Shown piece by piece: positions 34,968 through 49,700 of a stretch of 64,000 bases of DNA. The position numbers and the translations under genes are program-made. A model generated the notes under the pieces. The model saw only the letters and a program-made list of their open reading frames with translations, made no database searches and had not been told where the DNA came from. The stretch comes from Lepidurus packardi (taxonomy: Eukaryota; Arthropoda; Branchiopoda; Notostraca; Triopsidae): contig JAKZAN010000094.1 in NCBI GenBank assembly GCA_023053545.1, positions 1 through 64,000 on the forward strand. The letters are read 5' to 3'. Numbering within the stretch: position 1 is the first letter of the stretch; every line of letters starts with the position of its first letter.

Positions 34968-37900
34968 CTGGTTTTAACTGGTATAAACTGGTTTACACAG
35001 GTCTAAACTGGTTTAAACTGGTTGATACTAGTTCAAACTGGTTGAAATTTTTTTAACAGGTCTAAACTTGTTCAAACTAGTTTATAAACTGGTTTAAAAC
35101 GTTTTTAACTGGCTTAAACTGGTTTAAACCAGGCCTAAACAGGTCTAAACTGGTTTAAACTAGTTTATTAGCTGTTTTACACTGTTTTAAACTGGTTTAT
35201 ACTAGTTCAAACTGGTTTAAACTGGTTTACACAGGTCTAAACTGGTTTAAGCGAGTTCATAAACTGGTTTATACCAGTGTAAACAGGTCTAAACTGGTTT
35301 AAGCTAGTTCATAAACTGGTTTATACCGGTGTAAACAGGTCTAAACTGGTTCTAAATGGTACAAACTGGTTTACACAGGTCTAAACTGGTTTATACTGGT
35401 TTATACTAGTTCAAACTGGTTTAAATTTTTTTTAACAGGTCTAAGCTTGTTTAAGCTAGTTTATAAACTGGTTTAAACCGTTTTTAACTGGCTTAAACTG
35501 GTTTAAACCAGGCCTAAAAAGGTCTAAACTGGTTTAAACTAGTTTATTAACTGTTTTACACTGGTTTAACCTGGTTTATACTAGTTCAAACTGGTTTAAA
35601 CTGGTCTACTCATGTCTAAACTGGTTTACTCATGTCTAAACTGGTTTAACGTAGTTTATAAACTGGTTTATACTAGTTCAAACTGGTTTAAACCGGTTAA
35701 AACTGGCTTAATTTGGTTTAAACTGATTAAAACTAGTTTATAAACTGGTTTATACCTTTGTAAACAGGTCTAAACTGGTTCTAAATGGCATAAACTGGTT
35801 TACACAGGTCTAAACTGGTTTAAACTGGTTTATACTAGTTCAAACTGGTTTAGACTGGTCTACTCATGTCTAAACTGGTTTAAGGTAGTTTATAGACTGG
35901 TTTATACTAGTTCAAACTGGTTTAAACCGATTAAAACTGGCTTAATCTGGTTTAAACTGGTCAAAACTAGATTATAAACTGGTTTATACCGGTGTAAACA
36001 GGTCTAAACTGGTTTTAACTGGTATAAACTGGTTTACACAGGTCTAAACTGGTTTAAACTGGTTTATACTAGTTCAAACTGGTTTAAATTTTTTAACAGG
36101 TCTAAACTAGTTTAAACTAGTTTATTAACTGTGTTACACTGGTTTAAACTTGTTTATACTAGTTCAAACTGGTTTAAACTGGTTTACACAGGTCTAAACT
36201 GGTTTAAGCTAGTTTATAAACTGGTTTATACCGGTGTTAACAGGTCTAAACTGGTTCTAAATGGTATAAACTTGTTTACACAAATCTAAACTGGTTTAAA
36301 CTGGTTTATACTAGTTTAAACTGGTTTAAGCCGGTTAAAACTGGCTTAATCTGGTTTAAACTGGTCAAACCCAGATTATAAACTGGTTTATACCGGTGTA
36401 AACAGGTCTAAACTGGTTTTTACTGGTATAAACTGGTTTACAAAGGTTTAAACTGGTTTATACTAGTTCAAACTGGTTGAAATTTTTTTAACAGGTCTAA
36501 ACTTGTTTTAACTAGTTTCTAAACTGGTTTAAAACGTTTTTAACTGGCTTAAACTGGCTTAAACTGGTTTAAACCAGGCCTAAACAGGTCTAAACTGGTT
36601 TAAACTAGTTTATTAACTGTTTTACACTGGTTTAAAATTATTTATACTAGTTCAAACTGGTTTAAACTGGTTTACACAGGTCTAAACTGGTTTAAGCGAG
36701 TTCATAAACTGGTTAATACCTTTGTAAACAGGTCTAAACTGGTTCTTAATGGCATAAACTGGTTTACACAGGTCTAAACTGGTTTATACTAGTTCAAACT
36801 GGTTTAGACTGGTCTACTCATGTCAAAACTGGTTTACTCATGTCTAAACTGGTTTAAGGTAGTTTATAGACTGGTTTATACTAGTTCAAACTGGTTTAAA
36901 CCGGTTAAAACTGGCTTAATCTGGTTTAAACTGGTCAAAACTAGATTATAAACTGGTTTATACCGGTGTAAACAGGTCTAAACTGGTTTTAACAGGTCTA
37001 AACTGGTTTAAACTAGTTTATTTACTGTGTTACACTGGTTTAAACTTGTTTATACTAGTTCAAACTGGTTTACACAGGTCTAAACTGGTTTAAGCTAGTT
37101 TATAAACTGGTTTACACCGGTGTAAACAGGTACATACTGGTTCTAAATGGTATAAACTGGTTTACAAACTGGTTTAAACTGGTTTACACAGGTCTAAACT
37201 GGTTTAAGCTAGTTTATAAACTGGTTTATACCGGTTTAAACCGGTCTAAACTGGTTCTAAATGGTATAAACTGGTTTACACAGGTCTAAACTGGCTTAAA
37301 CTGGTTTATACTAGTTCAAACTGGTTTAAGCCGGTTAAAACTGGCTTAATCTGGTTTAAACTGTTCAAAACCAGATTATAAACTGGTTTATACCGGTGTA
37401 AACAGGTCTAAACTGGTTTTAACTGGTATAAACTGGTTTACACAGGTCTAAACTGGTTCAAGCTAGTTTATAAACCGGTTTACACCGGTGTAAACAGGTC
37501 CAAACTGGTTCTAAATGGTATAAACTGGTTTACACAGGTCTAAACTGGTGTAAACTGGTTTATACTAGTTCAAACTGGTTTAAACCGGTTAAAACTGGCT
37601 TAATCTGGTTTAAACTGGTTAAAACTAGTTTATAAACTGGTTTATACCGGTGTAAACAGGTCTAAACTGGTTCTAAATGGTATAAACTGGTTTACACAGG
37701 TCTAAACTGGTTTAAACTGGTTTATACTAGTTCAAACTAGTTTAAGCCGGTTAAAACTGGCTTAATCTGGTGTAAACTGGTCAAAACCAGATTATAAACT
37801 GGTTTATACCGGTGTAAACAGGTCTAAACTGGTTTTAACTGGTATAAACTGGTTTACACAGGTCTAAACTGGTTTAAACTGGTTGATACTAGTTCAAACT

Positions 37901-40900
37901 GGTTGAAATTTTTTTAACAGGTCTAAACTTGTTCAAACTAGTTTATAAACTGGTTTAAAACGTTTTTAACTGGCTTAAACTGGTTTAAACCAGGCCTAAA
38001 CAGGTCTAAACTGGTTTAAAGTAGTTTATTAGCTGTTTTACACTGTTTTAAACTGGTTTATACTAGTTCAAACTGGTTTAAACTGGTTTACACAGGTCTA
38101 AACTGGTTTAAGCGAGTTCATAAACTGGTTTATACCAGTGTAAACAGGTCTAAACTGGTTTAAGCTAGTTCATAAACTGGTTTATACCGGCGTAAACAGG
38201 TCTAAACTGGTTCTAAATGGTACAAACTGGTTTACACAGGTCTAAACTGGTTTATACTGGTTTATACTAGTTCAAACTGGTTTAAATTTTTTTTAACAGG
38301 TCTAAGCTTGTTTAAGCTAGTTTATAAACTGGTTTAAACCGTTTTTAACTGGCTTAAACTGGTTTAAACCAGGCCTAAAAAGGTCTAAACTGGTTTAAAC
38401 TAGTTTATTAACTGTTTTACACTGGTTTAACCTGGTTTATACTAGTTCAAACTGGTTTAAACTGGTCTACTCATGTCTAAACTGGTTTACTCATGTCTAA
38501 ACTGGTTTAACGTAGTTTATAAACTGGTTTATACTAGTTCAAACTGGTTTAAACCGGTTAAAATTGGCTTAATTTGGTTTAAACTGGTTAAAACTAGTTT
38601 ATAAACTGGTTTATACCTTTGTAAACAGGTCTAAACTGGTTCTAAATGGCATAAACTGGTTTACACAGGTCTAAACTGGTTTAAACTGGTTTATACTAGT
38701 TCAAACTGGTTTAGACTGGTCTACTCATGTCAAAACTGGTTTACTCATGTCTAAACTGGTTTAAGGTAGTTTATAGACTGGTTTATACTAGTTCAAACTG
38801 GTTTAAACCGATTAAAACTGGCTTAATCTGGTTTAAACTGGTCAAAACTAGATTATAAACTGGTTTATACCGGTGTAAACAGGTCTAAACTGGTTTTAAC
38901 TGGTATAAACTGGTTTACACAGGTCTAAACTGGTTTAAACTGGTTTATACTAGTTCAAACTGGTTTAAATTTTTTAACAGGTCTAAACTAGTTTAAACTA
39001 GTTTATTAACTGTGTTACACTGGTTTAAACTTGTTTATACTAGTTCAAACTGGTTTAAACTGGTTTACACAGGTCTAAACTGGTTTAAGCTAGTTTATAA
39101 ACTGGTTTATACCGGTGTTAACAGGTCTAAACTGGTTCTAAATGGTATAAACTTGTTTACACAGGTCTAAACTGGTTTAAACTGGTTTATACTAGTTTAA
39201 ACTGGTTTAAGCCGGTTAAAACTGGCTTAATCTGGTTTAAACTGGTCAAACCCAGATTATAAACTGGTTTATACCGGTGTAAACAGGTCTAAACTGGTTT
39301 TTACTGGTATAAACTGGTTTACAAAGGTTTAAACTGGTTTATACTAGTTCAAACTGGTTGAAATTTTTTTAACAGGTCTAAACTTGTTTTAACTAGTTTC
39401 TAAACTGGTTTAAAACGTTTTTAACTGGCTTAAACTGGCTTAAACTGGTTTAAACCATTCCTAAACAGGTCTAAACTGGTTTAAACTAGTTTATTAACTG
39501 TTTTACACTGGTTTAAAATTATTTATACTAGTTCAAACTGGTTTAAACTGGTTTACACAGGTCTAAACTGGTTTAAGCGAGTTCATAAACTGGTTAATAC
39601 CTTTGTAAACAGGTCTAAACTGGTTCTTAATGGCATAAACTGGTTTACACAGGTCTAAACTGGTTTATACTAGTTCAAACTGGTTTAGACTGGTCTACTC
39701 ATGTCAAAACTGGTTTACTCATGTCTAAACTGGTTTAAGGTAATTTATAGACTGGTTTATACTAGTTCAAACTGGTTTAAACCGGTTAAAACTGGCTTAA
39801 TCTGGTTTAAACTGGTCAAAACTAGATTATAAACTGGTTTATACCGGTGTAAACAGGTCTAAACTGGTTTTAACTGGTATAAACTGGTTTACACAGGTCT
39901 AAACTGGTTTAAACTGGTTTATACTAGTTCAAACTGGTTGAAATTTTGTTAACAGGTCTAAACTGGTTTAAACTAGTTTATTTACTGTGTTACACTGGTT
40001 TAAACTTGTTTATACTAGTTCAAACTGGTTTACACAGGTCTAAACTGGTTTAAGCTAGTTTATAAACTGGTTACACCGGTGTAAACAGGTACATACTGGT
40101 TCTAAATGGTATAAACTGGTTTACAAACTGGTTTAAACTGGTTTACACAGGTCTAAACTGGTTTAAGCTAGTTTATAAACTGGTTTATACCGGTTTAAAC
40201 CGGTCTAAACTGGTTCTAAATGGTATAAACTGGTTTACACAGGTCTAAACTGGCTTAAACTGGTTTATACTAGTTCAAACTGGTTTAAGCCGGTTAAAAC
40301 TGGCTTAATCTGGTTTAAACTGTTCAAAACCAGATTATAAACTGGTTTATACCGGTGTAAACAGGTCTAAACTGGTTTTAACTGGTATAAACTGGTTTAC
40401 ACAGGTCTAAACTGGTTCAAGCTAGTTTATAAACCGGTTTACACCGGTGTAAACAGGTCCAAACTGGTTCTAAATGGTATAAACTGGTTTACACAGGTCT
40501 AAACTGGTGTAAACTGGTTTATACTAGTTCAAACTGGTTTAAACCGGTTAAAACTGGCTTAATCTGGTTTAAACTGGTTAAAACTAGTTTATAAAATGGT
40601 TTATACCGGTGTAAACAGGTCTAAACTGGTTCTAAATGGTATAAACTGGTTTACACAGGTCTAAACTGGTTTAAACTGGTTTATACTAGTTCAAACTGGT
40701 TTAAGCCGGTTAAAACTGGCTTAATCTGGTGTAAACTGGTCAAAACCAGATTATAAACTGGTTTATACCGGTGTAAACAGGTCTAAACTGGTTTTAACTG
40801 GTATAAACTGGTTTACACAGGTCTAAACTGGTTTAAACTGGTTGATACTAGTTCAAACTGGTTGAAATTTTTTTAACAGGTCTAAACTTGTTCAAACTAG

Positions 40901-43791
40901 TTTATAAACTGGTTTAAAACGTTTTTAACTGGCTTAAACTGGTTTAAACCAGGCCTAAACAGGTCTAAACTGGTTTAAAGTAGTTTATTAGCTGTTTTAC
41001 ACTGTTTTAAACTGGTTTATACTAGTTCAAACTGGTTTAAACTGGTTTACACAGGTCTAAACTGGTTTAAGCGAGTTCATAAACTGGTTTATACCAGTGT
41101 AAACAGGTCTAAACTGGTTTAAGCTAGTTCATAAACTGGTTTATACCGGCGTAAACAGGTCTAAACTGGTTCTAAATGGTACAAACTGGTTTACACAGGT
41201 CTAAACTGGTTTATACTGGTTTATACTAGTTCAAACTGGTTTAAATTTTTTTTAACAGGTCTAAGCTTGTTTAAGCTAGTTTATAAACTGGTTTAAACCG
41301 TTTTTAACTGGCTTAAACTGGTTTAAACCAGGCCTAAAAAGGTCTAAACTGGTTTAAACTAGTTTATTAACTGTTTTACACTGGTTTAACCTGGTTTATA
41401 CTAGTTCAAACTGGTTTAAACTGGTCTACTCATGTCTAAACTGGTTTACTCATGTCTAAACTGGTTTAACGTAGTTTATAAACTGGTTTATACTAGTTCA
41501 AACTGGTTTAAACCGGTTAAAACTGGCTTAATTTGGTTTAAACTGGTTAAAACTAGTTTATAAACTGGTTTATACCTTTGTAAACAGGTCTAAACTGGTT
41601 CTAAATGGCATAAACTGGTTTACACAGGTCTAAACTGGTTTAAACTGGTTTATACTAGTTCAAACTGGTTTAGACTGGTCTACTCATGTCAAAACTGGTT
41701 TACTCATGTCTAAACTGGTTTAAGGTAGTTTATAGACTGGTTTATACTAGTTCAAACTGGTTTAAACCGATTAAAACTGGCTTAATCTGGTTTAAACTGG
41801 TCAAAACTAGATTATAAACTGGTTTATACCGGTGTAAACAGGTCTAAACTGGTTTTAACTGGTATAAACTGGTTTACACAGGTCTAAACTGGTTTAAACT
41901 GGTTTATACTAGTTCAAACTGGTTTAAATTTTTTAACAGGTCTAAACTAGTTTAAACTAGTTTATTAACTGTGTTACACTGGTTTAAACTTGTTTATACT
42001 AGTTCAAACTGGTTTAAACTGGTTTACACAGGTCTAAACTGGTTTAAGCTAGTTTATAAACTGGTTTATACCGGTGTTAACAGGTCTAAACTGGTTCTAA
42101 ATGGTATAAACTTGTTTACACAGGTCTAAACTGGTTTAAACTGGTTTATACTAGTTTAAACTGGTTTAAGCCGGTTAAAACTGGCTTAATCTGGTTTAAA
42201 CTGGTCAAACCCAGATTATAAACTGGTTTATACCGGTGTAAACAGGTCTAAACTGGTTTTTACTGGTATAAACTGGTTTACAAAGGTTTAAACTGGTTTA
42301 TACTAGTTCAAACTGGTTGAAATTTTTTTAACAGGTCTAAACTTGTTTTAACTAGTTTCTAAACTGGTTTAAAACGTTTTTAACTGGCTTAAACTGGCTT
42401 AAACTGGTTTAAACCATTCCTAAACAGGTCTAAACTGGTTTAAACTAGTTTATTAACTGTTTTACACTGGTTTAAAATTATTTATACTAGTTCAAACTGG
42501 TTTAAACTGGTTTACACAGGTCTAAACTGGTTTAAGCGAGTTCATAAACTGGTTAATACCTTTGTAAACAGGTCTAAACTGGTTCTTAATGGCATAAACT
42601 GGTTTACACAGGTCTAAACTGGTTTATACTAGTTCAAACTGGTTTAGACTGGTCTACTCATGTCAAAACTGGTTTACTCATGTCTAAACTGGTTTAAGGT
42701 AATTTATAGACTGGTTTATACTAGTTCAAACTGGTTTAAACCGGTTAAAACTGGCTTAATCTGGTTTAAACTGGTCAAAACTAGATTATAAACTGGTTTA
42801 TACCGGTGTAAACAGGTCTAAACTGGTTTTAACTGGTATAAACTGGTTTACACAGGTCTAAACTGGTTTAAACTGGTTTATACTAGTTCAAACTGGTTGA
42901 AATTTTGTTAACAGGTCTAAACTGGTTTAAACTAGTTTATTTACTGTGTTACACTGGTTTAAACTTGTTTATACTAGTTCAAACTGGTTTACACAGGTCT
43001 AAACTGGTTTAAGCTAGTTTATAAACTGGTTACACCGGTGTAAACAGGTACATACTGGTTCTAAATGGTATAAACTGGTTTACAAACTGGTTTAAACTGG
43101 TTTACACAGGTCTAAACTGGTTTAAGCTAGTTTATAAACTGGTTTATACCGGTTTAAACCGGTCTAAACTGGTTCTAAATGGTATAAACTGGTTTACACA
43201 GGTCTAAACTGGCTTAAACTGGTTTATACTAGTTCAAACTGGTTTAAGCCGGTTAAAACTGGCTTAATCTGGTTTAAACTGTTCAAAACCAGATTATAAA
43301 CTGGTTTATACCGGTGTAAACAGGTCTAAACTGGTTTTAACTGGTATAAACTGGTTTACACAGGTCTAAACTGGTTCAAGCTAGTTTATAAACCGGTTTA
43401 CACCGGTGTAAACAGGTCCAAACTGGTTCTAAATGGTATAAACTGGTTTACACAGGTCTAAACTGGTGTAAACTGGTTTATACTAGTTCAAACTGGTTTA
43501 AACCGGTTAAAACTGGCTTAATCTGGTTTAAACTGGTTAAAACTAGTTTATAAAATGGTTTATACCGGTGTAAACAGGTCTAAACTGGTTCTAAATGGTA
43601 TAAACTGGTTTACACAGGTCTAAACTGGTTTAAACTGGTTTATACTAGTTCAAACTGGTTTAAGCCGGTTAAAACTGGCTTAATCTGGTGTAAACTGGTC
43701 AAAACCAGATTATAAACTGGTTTATACCGGTGTAAACAGGTCTAAACTGGTTTTAACTGGTATAAACTGGTTTACACAGGTCTAAACTGGT
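34967..43791. repeat. Satellite B 2959-bp higher-order unit in three tandem copies
   Basis: The units start at about 35161, 38022 and 40980, judged by TAGTTTATTAGCTG. Units 2 and 3 match at 2959 bp and share the rare AAACCATTCCTAAAC (39452 and 42411). Unit 1 is about 98 bp shorter: it lacks 20 bp near 35870 and 78 bp near 36987, the latter between two TTAAC-containing phrases, and it keeps the normal AAACCAGGCC. The third unit's match stops near 43791, where GGTTCAAGC replaces GGTTTAAAC. Confidence 0.85.
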
Positions 43792-46700
43792 TCAAGCTAG
43801 TTTATAAACCGGTTTACACCGGTGTAAACAGGTCCAAACTGGTTCTAAATGGTATAAACTGGTTTACACAGGTCTAAACTGGTGTAAACTGGTTTATACT
43901 AGTTCAAACTGGTTTAAACCGGTTAAAACTGGCTTAATCTGGTTTAAACTGGTTAAAACTAGTTTATAAACTGGTTTATACCGGTGTAAACAGGTCTAAA
44001 CTGGTTCTAAATGGTATAAACTGGTTTACACAGGTCTAAACTGGTTTAAACTGGTTTATACTAGTTCAAACTGGTTTAAGCCGGTTAAAAATGGCTTAAT
44101 CTGGTGTAAACTGGTCAAAACCAGATTATAAACTGGTTTATACCGGTGTAAACAGGTCTAAACTGGTTTTAACTGGTATAAACTGGTTTACAAAGGTTTA
44201 AACTGGTTTATACTAGTTCAAACTGGTTGAAATTTTTTTAACATGTCTAAACTTGTTTTAACTAGTTTATAAACTGGTTTAAAACGTTTTTAACTGGCTT
44301 AAACTGGCTTAAACTGGTTTAAAACAGGCCTAAACAGGTCTTAACTGATTTAAACTAGTTTATTAACTGTTTTACACTGGTTTAAACTTGTTTATACTAG
44401 TTCAAACTGGTTTAAACTGGTTTACACAGGTCTAAACTGGTTTAAGCTAGTTTATAAACTGGTTTATACCTTTGTAAACAGGTCTAAACTGGTTCCAAAT
44501 GGAATAAACTGGTTTACACAGGTCTAAACTGGTTTAAACTGGTTTATACTAGTTCAAACTGGTTTAGACTGGTCTACTCATGTCAAAACTGGTTAACTCA
44601 TGTCTAAACTGGTTTAAGGTAGTTTATAGACTGGTTTATACTAGTTCAAACTGGTTTAAACCGGTTTAAACTGGCTTAATCTGGTTTAAACTGGTCAAAA
44701 CTAGATTATAAACTGGTTTATACCGGTGTAAACAGGTCTAAACTGGTTTTAACTGGTATAAACTGGTTTACACAGGTCTAAACTGGTTTAAACAACTGGT
44801 TGAAATTTTTTTAACAGGTCTAAACTTGTTCAAACTAGTTTATAAACTGGTTTAAAACGTTTTTAACTGGCTTAAACTGGTTTAAACCAGGCCTGAACAG
44901 GTCTAAACTGGTTTAAACTAGTTTATTAACTGTTTTACACTGGTTTAAACTTGTTTATACTAGTTCAAATTGGTTTAAACTGGTTTACACAGGTCTAAAC
45001 TGGTTTAAGCGAGTTCATAAACTGGTTTATACCGGTGTAAACAGGTCTAAACTGGTTTAAGCTAGTTCATAAACTTTCTAAATGGTATAAACTGGTTTAC
45101 ACAGGTCTAAACTGGTTTATACTGGTTTATACTAGTTCAAACTGATTTAAATTTTTTTTAACAGGTCTAAGCTTGTTTAAGCTAGTTTATAAACTGGTTT
45201 AAACCGTTTTTAACTGGCTTAAACTGGTTTAAACCAGGCCTAAAAAGGTCTAAACTGGTTTAAACTAGTTTATTAACTGTTTTACACTGGTTTAACCTGG
45301 TTTATACTAGTTCAAACTGGTTTAAACTGGTCTACTCATGTCTAAACTGGTTTACTCATGTCTAAACTGGTTTAACGTAGTTTATAAACTGGTTTATACT
45401 ACTTCAAACTGGTTTAAACCGATTAAAACTGGCTTAATCTGGTTTAAACTGGTTAAAACTAGATTATAAACTGGTTTATACCGGTGTAAACAGGTCTAAA
45501 CTGGTTTTAACTGGTATAAACTAGTTCAAACTGGTTTAAATTTTTTAACAGGTCTAAACTGGTTTAAACTAGTTTATTAACTGTGTTACACTGGTTTAAA
45601 CTTGTTTATACTAGTTCAAACTGGTTTAAACTGGTTTACACAGGTCTAAACTGGTTTAAGCTAGTTTATAAACTGGTTTATACCGGTGTAAACAGGTCTA
45701 AACTGGTTTAAACTGGTTTATACTAGTTCAAACTGGTTTAAGCCGGTTAAAACTGGCTTAATCTGGTTTAAACTGGTCAAAACCAGATTATAAACTGGTT
45801 TATACCGATTTAAACAGGTCTAAACTGGTTTTAACTGGTATAAACTGGTTTAGAAAGGTTTAAACTGGTTTATACTAGTTCAAACTGGTTGAAATTTTTT
45901 TAACAGGTCTAAACTTGTTTTAACTAGTTTATAAACTGGTTTAAAACGTTTTTAACTGGCTTAAACTGGCTTAAACTGGTTTAAACCAGGCCTAAACAGG
46001 TCTTAACTGGTTTAAACTAGTTTATTAACTGTTTTACACTGGTTTAAACTTGTTTATACTAGTTCAAACTGGTTTAAACTGGTTTACACAGGTCTAAACT
46101 GGTTTAAGCTAGTTTATAAACTGGTTTATACCTTTGTAAACAGGTCTAAACTGGTTCTAAATGGCATAAACTGGTTTACACAGGTCTAAACTGGTTTAAA
46201 CTGGTTTATACTAGTTCAAACTGGTTTAGACTGGTCTACTCATGTCAAAACTGGTTTACTCATGTCTAAACTGGTTTAAGGTAGTTTATAGACTGGTTTA
46301 TACTAGTTCAAACTGGTTTAAACCGGTTAAAACTGGCTTAATCTGGTTTAAACTGGTCAAAACTAGATTATAAACTGGTTTATACCGGTGTAAACAGGTC
46401 TAAACTGGTTTTAACTGGTATAAACTGGTTTACACAGGTCTAAACTGGTTTAAACTGGTTGATACTAGTTCAAACTGGTTGAAATTTTTTTAACAGGTCT
46501 AAACTTGTTCAAACTAGTTTATAAACTGGTTTAAAACGTTTTTAACTGGCTTAAACTGGTTTAAACCAGGCCTAAACAGGTCTAAACTGGTTTAAACTAG
46601 TTTATTAACTGTTTTACACTGGTTTAAACTTGTTTATACTAGTTCAAACTGGTTTATTAACTAATTATTAACTGGTTTACACAGTTCTAAACTGGTTTAA

Positions 46701-49700
46701 GCGAGTTCATAAACTGGTTTATACCGGTGTACACAGGTCTAAACTGGTTTAAGCTAGTTCATAAACTGGTTTATACCGGTGTAAACAGGTCTAAACTGGT
46801 TCTAAATGGTATAAACTGGTTTACACAGGTCTAAACTGGTTTATACTGGTTTATACTAGTTCAAACTGGTTTAAATTTTTTTTAACAGGTCTAAGCTTGT
46901 TTAAGCTAGTTTATAAACTGGTTTAAACCGTTTTTAACTGGCTTAAACTGGTTTTAACCAGGCCTAAAAAGGTCTAAACTGGTTTAAACTAGTTTATCAA
47001 CTGTTTTACACTGGTTTAACCTAGTTTATACTAGTTCAAACTGGTTTAAACTGGTCTACTCATGTCTAAACTGGTTTACTCATGTCTAAACTGGTTTAAC
47101 GTAGTTTATAAACTGGTTTATACTACTTCAAACTGGTTTAAACCGGTTAAAACTGGCTTAATCTGGTTTAAACTGGTTAAAACTAGATTATAAACTGGTT
47201 TATACCGGTGTAAACAGGTCTAAACTGGTTTTAACTGGTATAAACTAGTTCAAACTGGTTTAAATTTTTTAACAGGTCTAAACTGGTTTAAACTAGTTTT
47301 TTAACTGTGTTACACTGGTTTAAACTTGTTTATACTAGTTCAAACTGTTTTAAACTGGTTTACACAGGTCTAAACTGGTTTAAGCTAGTTTATAAACTGG
47401 TTTATACCGGTGTAAACAGGTCTAAACTGGTTCTAAATGGTATAAACTGGTTTACACAGGTCTAAACTGGTTTAAACTGGTTTATACTAGTTCAAACTGG
47501 TTTCAGCCGGTTAAAACTGGCTTAATCTGGTTTAAACTGGTCAAAACCAGATTATAAACTGGTTTTAGCTGGTATAAACTGGTTTACAAAGGTTTAGACT
47601 GGTTTATACTAGTTCAAACTGGTTGAAATTTTTTTAACAGGTCTAAACTTGTTTTAACTAGTTTATAAACTGGTTTAAAACGTTTTTAACTGGCTTAATC
47701 TGGCTTAAACTGGTCTAAACCAGGCCTAAACAGGTCTTAACTGGTTTAAACTAGTTTATTAACTGTTTTACACTGGTTTAAACTTGTTTATACTAGTTCA
47801 AACTGGTTTAAACTGGTTAACACAGGTCTAAACTGGTTTAAGCTAGTTTATAAACTGGTTTATACCTTTGTAAACAGGTCTAAACTGGTTCTAAATGGCA
47901 TAAACTGGCTTTACACAGGTCTAAACTGGTTTAAACTGGTTTATACTATTTCAAACTGGTTTAGACTGGTCTACTCATGTCAAAACTGGTTTACTCATGT
48001 CTAAACTGGTTTAAGGTAGTTTATAGACTGGTTTATACTAGTTCAAACTGGTTTAAACCAGTTAAAACTGGCTTAATCTGGTTTAAACTGGTCAAAACTA
48101 GATTATAAACTGGTTTATACCGGTGTAAACAGGTCTAAACTGGTTTTAACTGGTATAAACTGGTTTACACAGGTCTAAACTGGTTTAAACTGGTTTATAC
48201 TAGTTCAAACTGGTTGAAATTTTTTTAACAGGTCTAAACTGGTTTAAACTAGTTTATTAACTGTGTTACACTGGTTTAAACTTGTTTATACTAGTTCAAA
48301 CTGGTTTAAACTGGTTTACACAGGTCTAAACTGGTGTAATCTGGTTTATACTAGTTCAAACTGGTTTAAACCGGATAAAACTGGCTTAATCTGGTTTAAA
48401 CTGGTCAAAACTAGATTATAAACTGGTTTATACCGGTGTAAACAGGTCTAAACTGGTTTACACAGGTCTAAACTGGTTTAAACTGGTTGATACTAGTTCA
48501 AACTGGTTGAAATTTTTTTAACAGGTCTAAACTTGTTCAAACTAGTTTATAAACTGGTTTAAAACGTTTTTAACTGGCTTAAACTGGTTTAAACCAGGCC
48601 TAAACAGGTCTAAACTGGTTTAAACTAGTTTATTAACTGTTTTACACTGGTTTAAACTTGTTTATACTAGCTCTAACTGGTTTAAACTGGTTTACATAGG
48701 TCTAAACTGGTTTCAGCGAGTTCATAAACTGGTTTATACCGGTGTAAACAGGTCTAAACTGGTTTAAGCTAGTTCATAAACTGGTTTATACCGGTTAAAA
48801 CAGGTCTAAACTGGTTCTAAATGGTATAAACTGGTTTACACAGGTCTAAACTGGTTTATACTGGTTTATACTAGTTCAAACTGGTTTAAATTTTTTTTAA
48901 CAGGTCTAAGCTTGTTTAAGCTAGTTTATAAACTGGTTTAAACCGTTTTTAACTGGCTTAAACTGGTTTAAACCAGGCCTAAAAAGGTCTAAACTGGTTT
49001 AAACTAGTTTATTAACTGTTTTACACTGGTTTAACCTGGTTTATACTAGTTCAAACTGGTTTAAACTGGTCTACTCATGTCTAAACTGGTTTATTCATGT
49101 CTAAACTGGTTTAACGTAGTTTATAAACTGGTTTATACTAGTTCAAACTGGTTTAAACCGGTTAAAACTGGCTTAATCTGGTTTAAATTGGTTAAAACTA
49201 GATTATAAACTGGTTTATACCGGTGTAAACAGGTCTAAACTGGTTTTAACTGGTATAAACCAGTTCAAACTGGTTTAAATTTGTTTAACAGGTCTAAACT
49301 GGTTTAAACTAGTTTATTAACTGTGTTACACTGGTTTAAACTTGTTTATACTAGTTCAAACTGGTTTAAACTGGTTTACACAGGTCTAAACTGGTTTAAG
49401 CTAGTTTGTAAACTGGTTTATACCGGTGTAAACAGGTCTAAACTGGTTCTAAATGGTATAAAATGGTTTACACAGGTCTAAACTGGTTTAAACTGGTTTA
49501 TACTAGTTCAAACTGGTTTAAGCCGGTTAAAACTGGCTTAATCTGGTTTAAACTGGTCAAAACCAGATTAAAAACTGCTTTATACCGGTGTAAACAGGTC
49601 TAAACTGGTTTTAACTGGTATAAACTGGTTTACAAAGGTTTAAACTGGTTTATACTAGTTCAAACTGGTTGAAATTTATTTAACAGGTCTAAACTTGTTT

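Noticed and set aside
36980-37000. A link between the 78-bp deletion in satellite B and the 78-bp satellite A monomer
   Set aside because: The sequences are unrelated and the deletion is explained by short TTAAC repeats; the equal length is coincidence.
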